DNA of 64,000 nt, taken from Arthrobacter sp. Leaf69 (GTDB lineage: Bacteria; Actinomycetota; Actinomycetes; Actinomycetales; Micrococcaceae). The translations under genes and the position numbers were made by a program. This document shows, in pieces, positions 57,471 to 64,000 of the stretch. Position 1 is the stretch's first letter. Every line of letters starts with the position of its first letter. The DNA is taken from positions 436,325-500,324 of the forward strand of contig NZ_LMLR01000001.1 in NCBI RefSeq assembly GCF_001422645.1. Reading direction: 5' to 3'. The notes under the pieces are model-generated. The model was not told the origin of the DNA and did not search any database. It saw nothing but the letters and a program-made list of their open reading frames with translations.

Positions 57471-58562
57471 ATGGACGCGATACCGACGCGGCGTTTTGAC
57501 CCGCTTTCCTCCGTCCGGACCCCGGCGGCCGGGGGCTTCGATTTGTTGCTGACCGGCACCGTTTTCCAGGACATCATCTTCACCGGCCTGCCGCACGCCC
57601 CGGTCGCCGGCACCGAGATCTGGAGCGACGGGATGGGCAGCTGCCCGGGAGGGGTGGCCAACCAGGCCATCGCCGCGGCGCGGCTCGGGCTGCGCACGGG
57701 GCTGGCGGCTGCGTTCGGCGATGACGGCTACGGGGACTACAACTGGAAGATTCTGTCCGCGCAGGAACACGTGGACCTGTCCCTGTCCCGGCGGGTGCCG
57801 GGCTGGCACTCACCGGTCACCGTGTCCCTCAGCGTGGAGCACGACCGGTCCATGGTGACGCACGGCCACCCGGCCCCGGTGAGCTCCAGTGAACTGATCG
57901 GCTGCCCTCCTCCGGCGCTCGCCGCCGTCGCCGAGCTCGGCGAGCAACTGGAACCGTGGGCGCTCGACGCGCATAAGGCCGGGGTGCGGCTCTTCGGCGA
58001 CGTCGGGTGGGATCCCACCGGTGTCTGGTCCTCCACCCGGCTGGACAACCTGCAGTACTTTCACGCCTTTATGCCGAACCAGCACGAAGCCATGGCCTTC
58101 ACCGGGAACGACAACCCGTGGGCTGCCCTCTACGCCCTGGCGGACAGGGTGCCGGTCGCGGTCGTGACCCTCGGGTCCCAGGGCGCCATGGCCGTGGACT
58201 CTGAATCGGGCGAAGAGGAATGGGTGCCGTCGCTGCCGGTGTCCGCCTTCGACCCGACCGGGGCGGGGGACTGCTTCGGCGCCGCCTTCATCGTGGGCTG
58301 CCTGGCGGGCTGGCCGCTGGGCGACCGGCTGCGGTTCGCCAATCTCTGCGCGGCGCTGGCTGTGCAGGAAGTCGGCGGCTCGCTGGCCGCACCCGGCTGG
58401 GGGGACATCGCGGACTGGTGGCAGCGGGCCAACGCCCGCAAGGAACGCCAAAGCAGCCAGTGGCTCCGGCGCTACAGTTTCCTGGAGGACATCATCCGTG
58501 ATGTGCCGCAGGAGGCGCAGCGGCGGGCGACAGCGACCATCGCGCACCTGTCGGATGCGTAG
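57471..58562 (+). CDS. PfkB-family carbohydrate kinase
   Basis: The 363-residue protein begins MDAIPTRRFDPLSSVRT. It has the ribokinase-fold N-terminal signature GSCPGGVANQAIAAARLGL and the C-terminal signature VSAFDPTGAGDCFGAAF, with the catalytic Asp in GAGD. A lid region lies between them. The sugar cannot be named. The divergent GH4 gene suggests a shared role in taking up and phosphorylating a glycoside-derived sugar. The frame is open far upstream through the GH4 gene, but those residues are antisense shadow. Confidence 0.87.
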   Translation: MDAIPTRRFDPLSSVRTPAAGGFDLLLTGTVFQDIIFTGLPHAPVAGTEIWSDGMGSCPGGVANQAIAAARLGLRTGLAAAFGDDGYGDYNWKILSAQEHVDLSLSRRVPGWHSPVTVSLSVEHDRSMVTHGHPAPVSSSELIGCPPPALAAVAELGEQLEPWALDAHKAGVRLFGDVGWDPTGVWSSTRLDNLQYFHAFMPNQHEAMAFTGNDNPWAALYALADRVPVAVVTLGSQGAMAVDSESGEEEWVPSLPVSAFDPTGAGDCFGAAFIVGCLAGWPLGDRLRFANLCAALAVQEVGGSLAAPGWGDIADWWQRANARKERQSSQWLRRYSFLEDIIRDVPQEAQRRATATIAHLSDA

Positions 58563-59045
58563 GTAGGCGGGCTCCCACGCTGGACATGCCCTCCGTGCGG
58601 CCCGGGCAATGGGCATGGTGTCGTTGTGCCCAGTCGTGGGCGCGAACACTGAGCATGTCCCTTTGGCGGGCGCGGGCTGGCGGGGACGTGGGTCTTGCCC
58701 CGGACCAGGTTGAAGCTGGACATGCCCTCCGTGCGGCCCGGGGAATGGGCATAGCGCCGTTGTGCCCGGTCGTTGGCGCGAACACTGAGCATGTCCCCCG
58801 GTGGAGCGGGCGCGGGCTGGCGGGGACGTGGGTCTTGCCCCGGACCAGGTTGAAGCTGGACATGCCCTCCGTGCGGGCCGGGAAATGGGCATAGTGCCCT
58901 TGTGCCCAGTCGCGGGCGCGAACACTGAGCATGTCCCCCGTGGAGGGGGCGCGAACACTGAGCATGTCCCCCTCGGGAGCGGGCGGGGATGCTCCCGCGG
59001 CGGCCCGAATTAAGCCGCATGCGCCGCCACCCCTAGAATCGTTAA
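58563..59045. repeat. Tandem array of 136-140-bp units before alr
   Basis: This 483-base gap holds no gene. Unit starts (GCTGGACATGCCCTCC) lie at 58579, 58715 and 58855, so the units are 136 and 140 bases long. The third is partial and is followed by an extra copy of its end (GCGCGAACACTGAGCATGTCCCC at 58916 and 58949). Each unit has terminal arms GGACATGC and GCATGTCC in inverted orientation (58582-58589 with 58653-58660) and an inner GGGCAnnnTGCCC-like stem. The periods are not multiples of three, so the array does not encode a repeated protein. Confidence 0.85.
59034..59039 (+). promoter_or_regulatory. -10 element for leaderless alr mRNA
   Basis: TAGAAT ends 6 bases before GTG 59046 and no ribosome site is present. 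It lies just past the tandem repeat array, so alr-tsaE-tsaB-rimI-tsaD has its own promoter here. Confidence 0.5.
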
Positions 59046-60266
59046 GTGACTTACCCAGCAGCAACAGGTGACTTCAGGCCCGTCCCGGACGCGCCGTCAG
59101 CGTACGCCGAGGAACGCTCGGCCGTTATCGACCTCGAAGCCATCCGGCACAATGTCCGACGGCTGGCGGCCGTGGCATCACCTGCCCAGGTGATGGCGGT
59201 GGTCAAGGCCGACGCGTACGGCCACGGCGCCGTTCCCGTGGCGCGCGCGGCACTCAGCGCCGGCGCCAACTGGCTGGGCACCGCCCACATTTCCGAGGCC
59301 TTGGCCCTGCGCGCCGCAGGCATTGAGGCGCCCCTTCTGGCCTGGCTGCACACGCCTGAGAGCAACTTCGCCGCCGCCGTGGCTGCCGGGATCGACATCG
59401 GCTGCTCGGGCTGGGAACTGGAACGCATCGTAGCGGCCGCCCGTGAGCAGGAACGCCCGGCCCGCGTGCACCTCAAGGTGGACACCGGACTGGGCCGCAA
59501 CGGCGCCACCCTGGATGCCTGGGACGGCCTGGTCGGCGAAGCCATGGAATACCAGGACCAGGGCCTGCTGCGGGTGGTCGGCGTCTTCTCCCACCTGGCC
59601 GTCGCCGACGAACCCGAGCGCCCGGAAACCGACGAACAGCTGGAAGCCTTCCGCGAAGCCCTCGCCATCGCCCAGGACGCCGGCGTGGATCCCGAGGTGC
59701 GGCACCTCGCCAACACGCCGGCCACCCTGTCCCGGCCCGACACGCACTTCGACCTGGTCCGCGTGGGACTGGGCCTCTACGGCCTGTCACCGTTCGAGGG
59801 GCAGGGCTCGGAAGAGCTGGGCCTGCGGCCCGCCATGACCGTCCGCACTGTCGTTTCGCACTGCAAGGATGTCCCTGCCGGCCAGGGCGTCTCCTACGGG
59901 CTGAACTACCGCACCGGCAGCACCAGCACGCTGGGGCTGATCCCGCTGGGCTACGCCGACGGCGTCCCGCGGATCGCCACCGGTGGGCCGGTCCGGGTGG
60001 CGGGCGTGAACTACCCCGTCGTCGGACGCATCGCCATGGACCAGATGGTGATCGACCTCGGCCCGCTCAACGTTTCAGCCGGCGGCCCCAGCGCCCTCGG
60101 CGCCGAAGCCGTTCTGTTTGGCAACGGCGACGACGGCGGGCCCACTGCAGAGGACTGGGCCCGGGCCGCCGGCACCAACAACTATGAGATCGTGACGCGG
60201 ATCAGCCCCCGGGTGCCGCGCCGGTACATCAACGAAGAGCCCGCCAGCGACGAGTCACGGCCATGA
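59046..60266 (+). CDS. alr: Alanine racemase
   Basis: Alr interconverts L- and D-alanine for peptidoglycan. The 406-residue PLP enzyme has the cofactor lysine K54 in VVKADAYGHG, the barrel segment HLKVDTGLGRNG and the catalytic Tyr context GVSYGLNYRT. LGYADGVPR and RIAMDQMVIDLG follow. The start is GTG 59046, giving about 20 residues before the barrel. Its stop overlaps tsaE as ATGA. Confidence 0.95.
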   Translation: MTYPAATGDFRPVPDAPSAYAEERSAVIDLEAIRHNVRRLAAVASPAQVMAVVKADAYGHGAVPVARAALSAGANWLGTAHISEALALRAAGIEAPLLAWLHTPESNFAAAVAAGIDIGCSGWELERIVAAAREQERPARVHLKVDTGLGRNGATLDAWDGLVGEAMEYQDQGLLRVVGVFSHLAVADEPERPETDEQLEAFREALAIAQDAGVDPEVRHLANTPATLSRPDTHFDLVRVGLGLYGLSPFEGQGSEELGLRPAMTVRTVVSHCKDVPAGQGVSYGLNYRTGSTSTLGLIPLGYADGVPRIATGGPVRVAGVNYPVVGRIAMDQMVIDLGPLNVSAGGPSALGAEAVLFGNGDDGGPTAEDWARAAGTNNYEIVTRISPRVPRRYINEEPASDESRP

Positions 60267-60940
60267 GCCGGGCGGCCTGGGAACGGACCCTGGATGTCCG
60301 GACCGCGGACGAGACCCACGCCCTCGCCGCCGGGCTCGGCGCCCAGCTGCAGGCCGGCGACCTGCTGGTCCTCACCGGTGAGCTGGGAGCGGGGAAGACC
60401 ACCTTCACCCAGGGCCTGGGGGAGGGCCTGGGGGTCCGCGCCGGGATCATTTCGCCCACGTTCGTGCTGGTGCGGATCCACCCGAACCTGCCCGACGGTC
60501 CCCGGCCGGGCGGCCCGGACCTGGTGCATGTGGACGCGTACCGGCTGGGTTCGGCCTCGGAAATCGACGACATCGACCTGGAAAACACCATGGACAGCGC
60601 CGTGACAGTGGTGGAGTGGGGCCGCGGACGGGTGGAGCACCTGAGCGAGAGCCGGCTGGAGGTGGACCTGCTCCGCAGCCTGGGTGGCAGCACCCGCGCT
60701 CCGGAAGCCGCCGCTCCCGAAGCGGCCCGCCCGGAAAACAGCCAGGACACGTCAGCGGCACCGTTTCCCGCGGTGCTGGACTTCGACACCGACGACGACG
60801 ACGAGCCTCGCAGGATCGTGATCCGCGGCTTCGGTCCCCGCTGGGTGGACCCGCCCGTCCTCTCTTCGCCCGCGTCGTTCGCCGCGCCCGCTGGGTCCGC
60901 TGAAACCGCGACACCGCCCCACTCCCTGGAAGGGAACTGA
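60263..60940 (+). CDS. tsaE: tRNA t6A37 synthesis ATPase TsaE, with long C-terminal extension
   Basis: TsaE is the ATPase that cycles the TsaB-TsaD complex in t6A37 formation. The 225-residue protein has Walker A GELGAGKTT (39-47), SPTFVLVRIH, VHVDAYRLGS and VEWGRGRVEH. The core ends near residue 140, and the remaining 85 residues form an Ala/Pro- and Asp-rich extension with a short conserved-looking VIRGFGPRWVD. The ATG overlaps alr and the stop overlaps tsaB (TGATG). Confidence 0.92.
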   Translation: MSRAAWERTLDVRTADETHALAAGLGAQLQAGDLLVLTGELGAGKTTFTQGLGEGLGVRAGIISPTFVLVRIHPNLPDGPRPGGPDLVHVDAYRLGSASEIDDIDLENTMDSAVTVVEWGRGRVEHLSESRLEVDLLRSLGGSTRAPEAAAPEAARPENSQDTSAAPFPAVLDFDTDDDDEPRRIVIRGFGPRWVDPPVLSSPASFAAPAGSAETATPPHSLEGN

Positions 60941-61611
60941 TGCTGATCCTTGCCATCGACACCTCGGCCGTGGCCAGCGCCGCACTCGTCTCCGATGACA
61001 CCCTGGAATCCCTTGTGGGCAGCTTTTCCACCGAGGACACCCGGAGCCACGCGGAGGTCCTGGCGCCGGGAATCGAGGCGCTCCTCGCGGAGGCCGGCCT
61101 GACCGGAGCCGACGTCGACGCGGTGGTCACCGGGGTGGGGCCCGGCCCGTTCACCGGGCTGCGCTCGGGCATCGTCACCGCGCGCACCCTCTCCTTCGTC
61201 TGGGGCAAACCGCTCTACGGCCTCATGAGCTTGGACGCCATCGCCCTGGAGGTGGCGGAGTCCACCGACGCGGCGCCGGAGTTCATCGTCGCCACGGACG
61301 CGCGGCGCAAAGAGGTCTACTGGGCCCGGTATGCCCTCAGCGACGGCCAGCTGCCGCGGCTGCTGGACGGCCCGCACGTCGGCTTCGCCGCGGACCTTCC
61401 CGAGCTTCCGGTCTACGGCGCCGGCGCCGGTCTCTATTCCGACGTCGTCAAAGCCGTCCCGGGTTTCAGTTCCCGCCAGCCGGAAGCCCTCTCGCTGGGC
61501 CAGTTCGCTCTCGCGCGGCTCGCGGCGGGGGAGCGGCTGCTCGACTCCACGCCGCTGTACCTGCGCGAGTCCGACGCCCAGGTGCCTGGCCCGCGGAAGA
61601 GGGCGCTGTGA
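60940..61611 (+). CDS. tsaB: tRNA t6A37 complex subunit TsaB
   Basis: TsaB is the inactive ASKHA paralogue that scaffolds TsaD. The 223-residue protein starts MLILAIDTSAVASAALV and has the family motif GVGPGPFTGLRSGI. It lacks the metal-binding histidines of TsaD, as expected. The stop overlaps the rimI GTG. Confidence 0.93.
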   Translation: MLILAIDTSAVASAALVSDDTLESLVGSFSTEDTRSHAEVLAPGIEALLAEAGLTGADVDAVVTGVGPGPFTGLRSGIVTARTLSFVWGKPLYGLMSLDAIALEVAESTDAAPEFIVATDARRKEVYWARYALSDGQLPRLLDGPHVGFAADLPELPVYGAGAGLYSDVVKAVPGFSSRQPEALSLGQFALARLAAGERLLDSTPLYLRESDAQVPGPRKRAL

Positions 61612-62204
61612 ACGCCGGGTCCGCAGGACAGAATGCGGGACGGACCGCAGGACAGAATGCGGCACAGAATGGAGGACACGGCGCCGGGCAGGACACCGGC
61701 CCGGCACAGCTGCCCGGCGGGGTGACCCTGCGCGACATGACTGCCGCGGACATCCCTGCCGTCCATGACCTGGAGCGCAGGCTGTTCCCGGTGGACGCCT
61801 GGCCGCTGCAGATGTTCTCGGCCGAGCTGGCGCAGGCCGCGACCCGGCGCTACGTCGTGGCCGAACTGGCCGGGCGGATTGTGGGCTACGCGGGGCTGAT
61901 GTGCATCCGGCCCATCGCGGACGTCCAGACCATCGCCGTCGTGCCGGAACAGGAAGGCAAAGGAATCGGCTCGGCGCTGCTCACCGAACTCATCCGGGAA
62001 AGCCTGCTCCGCCGCGCCGACGACGTGCTCCTGGAAGTCCGCGCCGACAACCCCAGGGCCCAGCAGCTCTACCGCCGCTACGGGTTCGAACAGATCCACG
62101 TCCGGCCCCGGTACTATCGCGACGGCGTTGACGCGCTGATCATGCGGCTCCGGCTCGGCGCTCCGGAACCAGACACGACGCCCACGGAAGCAGGCCGCCC
62201 ATGA
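61608..62204 (+). CDS. rimI: Ribosomal-protein-alanine N-acetyltransferase RimI-like
   Basis: The 198-residue GNAT protein lies between tsaB and tsaD, the usual place for rimI. The catalytic domain starts near residue 40 ([18 protein letters not shown]). It has the acetyl-CoA loop [11 protein letters not shown] and the C-terminal [19 protein letters not shown]. The first 38 residues are a Gly/Gln/Asn-rich extension. It is encoded partly by an exact 18-base repeat (61621-61638 and 61645-61662), period 24 bases. The GTG overlaps the tsaB stop. Confidence 0.9.
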   Translation: MNAGSAGQNAGRTAGQNAAQNGGHGAGQDTGPAQLPGGVTLRDMTAADIPAVHDLERRLFPVDAWPLQMFSAELAQAATRRYVVAELAGRIVGYAGLMCIRPIADVQTIAVVPEQEGKGIGSALLTELIRESLLRRADDVLLEVRADNPRAQQLYRRYGFEQIHVRPRYYRDGVDALIMRLRLGAPEPDTTPTEAGRP

Positions 62205-63322
62205 ACAGCCCACAGCACGACAGGCCGCTGGTCCTCGGCATCGAATCCTCGTGCGACGAAACCGGCGTCGGCATTGTCCGCGGAACACAGCTGCTGACCA
62301 ACACCGTGTCCTCCTCCATGGATGAACACGTCCGGTTCGGCGGCGTGATTCCCGAGATCGCCTCCCGGGCACACCTGGACGCCTTCGTCCCCACTCTCCG
62401 CGAAGCCCTGGCCGAGGCCGGAGTGACGCTCGAGGACATCGACGCGATCGCCGTCACGTCCGGACCGGGACTCGCCGGAGCCCTGATGGTCGGGGTTTGC
62501 GCGGCCAAGGCCCTTGCCGTCGCCACGGGCAAACCGCTCTACGCCATCAACCACCTCGTCGCTCACGTCGGCGTCGGGCTGCTCCAGACGGACGGCGGCG
62601 GCCCGCAGGCCTTCGCGGCCAACGCTCTACCCGCGAACGCTTTGCCGGAAAACTTGGGCGCCCTGCTGGTCTCCGGCGGGCACACCGAAATCCTGCGGAT
62701 CCGGAACATCACCGCGGACGTGGAGCTGCTCGGATCCACGATCGACGACGCCGCCGGCGAAGCCTACGATAAGGTGGCGCGGCTCCTGGGCCTGGGCTAC
62801 CCGGGCGGGCCGGCCATCGACAAGCTGGCACGCACCGGAAACGCCAAGGCCATCCGCTTCCCGCGCGGCCTCAGCCAGCCCAAGTACATGGGGACCGCGG
62901 ACCAGCCCGGCCCGCACCGCTACGACTGGTCGTTCAGCGGACTCAAAACCGCCGTCGCCCGCTGCGTGGAGCAATTCGAGGCCCGCGGCGAGACGGTGCC
63001 TGTAGCGGACATCGCCGCGGCATTCCAGGAAGCCGTGGTGGACATCATTACATCCAAAGCGGTGCTGGCCTGCCGGGAGAACGGCATCACCGAACTGCTG
63101 CTGGGCGGCGGCGTGGCGGCGAATTCACGGCTGCGCCAGCTCACGGAACAGCGCTGCAACGCCGCCGGAATCCGGCTGACCGTCCCGCCGCTGGCCCTCT
63201 GCACCGACAACGGCGCCATGGTGGCGGCCCTCGGCGCCCAGCTGGTGATGGCAGGGATCGCGCCGAGCGGCATCGGCTTCGCGCCGGACTCCTCGATGCC
63301 GGTCACCACGGTCTCGGCCTGA
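62201..63322 (+). CDS. tsaD: tRNA N6-threonylcarbamoyltransferase TsaD
   Basis: TsaD transfers the threonylcarbamoyl group to A37 of ANN-decoding tRNAs. The 373-residue ASKHA protein has [27 protein letters not shown] and the metal ligands in NHLVAH, plus the aspartate in [20 protein letters not shown] is also present. The ATG overlaps the rimI stop by 4 bases. It is the last gene of the alr-tsaE-tsaB-rimI-tsaD unit. Confidence 0.96.
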   Translation: MNSPQHDRPLVLGIESSCDETGVGIVRGTQLLTNTVSSSMDEHVRFGGVIPEIASRAHLDAFVPTLREALAEAGVTLEDIDAIAVTSGPGLAGALMVGVCAAKALAVATGKPLYAINHLVAHVGVGLLQTDGGGPQAFAANALPANALPENLGALLVSGGHTEILRIRNITADVELLGSTIDDAAGEAYDKVARLLGLGYPGGPAIDKLARTGNAKAIRFPRGLSQPKYMGTADQPGPHRYDWSFSGLKTAVARCVEQFEARGETVPVADIAAAFQEAVVDIITSKAVLACRENGITELLLGGGVAANSRLRQLTEQRCNAAGIRLTVPPLALCTDNGAMVAALGAQLVMAGIAPSGIGFAPDSSMPVTTVSA

Positions 63323-63346
63323 GGCCGTGCGACGTGACGGCCGGGT

Positions 63347-64000
63347 CTAGGCTTCGGGGCGCTTGCGCATCTGCTTGACCAGGTCCAGTACGACGGCGCG
63401 CAGGTCGCCGCCGTGCTCCGCCGCCACGCGCCGCTGCCGCTGGTATCCGGCGCCACGCTCGACGATCTTCAGGACGTCGGCCAGCTCCGGGGCGCAGCCA
63501 AGTTTCACCGCGACGGGTTCAAGGCGGGCCACCGTCTCACGGATGTGGTCGGTAACCAGCTGTTCGTTGCCCGCGGCGTCGAGGATGATGATGGCGTCCA
63601 GGCCGTAGCGGGCCGCACGCCATTTATTCTCCTGGACATGCCAGGGCGGCATGGTGGGGATGGTGCCGCCGTTGTCCAGCGTCGTGGAAAACTCGTCGAC
63701 GAGGCACTGCGTCAGGGCCGCGATGGCGCCAACTTCCTCGAGGGTGGCCAGGCCGTCACAGATGCGCATCTCGATGGTGCCGAAGTGCGGGACGGGCCGG
63801 ATGTCCCAGCGGATCTCGGAGAGCGAGTCGATCACACCAGTGGTGAACATGTCCTGGGCGTACGCCTCGAAGTCTTCCCAGCTGGCGAACTGGAAGGGCA
63901 GCCCGGCGGTCGGCAGCTGCTGGAACATCAGCGCCCGCTGGGAGGCGTATCCGGTGTCCTCGCCGCCCCAGAACGGGCTGGAAGCGGACAGCGCCTGGAA
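63347..64000 (-). CDS. GCS2/YbdK-type carboxylate-amine ligase, N-terminal part outside the window
   Basis: The frame is open to the window edge on the minus strand; 217 residues are visible. It begins FQALSASSPFWGGEDTGYAS and continues SQRALMFQQLPTAG, EIRWDIRPVPHFGTIEMRICD and MPPWHVQENKWRAARYG. These are hallmarks of the YbdK glutamate-cysteine ligase family. In Actinobacteria, which use mycothiol, the role of this weak gamma-glutamylcysteine synthetase-like enzyme is unsettled. It converges on tsaD with a 24-base gap. The internal ATG at 63928 is not the true start. Confidence 0.9.
   Translation of the reverse strand, partial: FQALSASSPFWGGEDTGYASQRALMFQQLPTAGLPFQFASWEDFEAYAQDMFTTGVIDSLSEIRWDIRPVPHFGTIEMRICDGLATLEEVGAIAALTQCLVDEFSTTLDNGGTIPTMPPWHVQENKWRAARYGLDAIIILDAAGNEQLVTDHIRETVARLEPVAVKLGCAPELADVLKIVERGAGYQRQRRVAAEHGGDLRAVVLDLVKQMRKRPEA

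Noticed and set aside
58472-59064. Minus-strand frames that translate the repeat array before alr into repeated peptides
   Set aside because: The repeat periods (136 and 140 bases) are not multiples of three, so successive units fall in different frames; there is no ribosome site.

Overview
The window reads as a chromosomal segment of a high-GC actinobacterium, most likely of the Arthrobacter/Pseudarthrobacter group (Micrococcaceae). The indications are the GC-rich codon use, an spc-type ribosomal operon without rpsN, GTG and TTG starts, mycothiol genes (mshA, ino1), the glgX-treY-treZ trehalose block and a monoderm-type Tad/Flp pilus locus without an outer-membrane secretin. The species call is inference. 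I see no rRNA, tRNA, CRISPR array, prophage or recognisable transposase.

The backbone is a gene order widely conserved in Actinobacteria: rplX-rplE-rpsH-rplF-rplR-rpsE-rpmD-rplO-secY-adk-map (1-6722), infA-rpmJ-rpsM-rpsK-rpoA-rplQ-truA (8940-13075), rplM-rpsI-glmM (31659-34179), coaA/glmS-acpS-nnr (35176-40096) and alr-tsaE-tsaB-rimI-tsaD (59046-63322). It covers translation, protein export, amino-sugar and cell-wall precursor supply, CoA and acyl-carrier activation, NAD(P)HX repair and t6A tRNA modification. A GCS2-type ligase enters from the right edge.

Three accessory blocks interrupt this backbone. Block A (6723-8762, between map and infA) holds an unknown 147-aa protein bracketed by two copies of a palindromic repeat, plus a DmpA/P1-family self-cleaving peptidase. 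Block B (13110-31365, between truA and rplM) holds a divergent histidine kinase/response regulator pair, a histidine-free HPt-like protein, and two complete tandem tad loci. Each locus reads flp-tadE-tadG-cpaB-cpaE-tadA-tadB-tadC on the minus strand, and one prepilin peptidase serves both. Block C (40188-58562, between nnr and alr) holds glycogen-to-trehalose conversion (glgX-treY-treZ), an aldo-keto reductase, ino1, a DUF559-like nuclease-fold gene lying between two inverted arrays of 32-bp-period repeats, fhs, mshA, an acetyltransferase, an unusual GH5 lipoprotein, a GH4 phosphoglycosidase and a PfkB kinase. It ends in a 136-140-bp tandem repeat array directly before alr.

At the regulatory level, at least eleven genes have a -10-like hexamer ending 6-7 bases before the start codon, the layout of leaderless transcription. 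Both pilus loci carry a perfect 14-bp hairpin, of unrelated sequence, at the same place between the pilin and tadE genes. The most interesting leads are the repeat-flanked nuclease-like gene, the paired tad loci with their conserved hairpins, the repeat array before alr, and the GH5 enzyme with about 200 residues inserted in its catalytic barrel.
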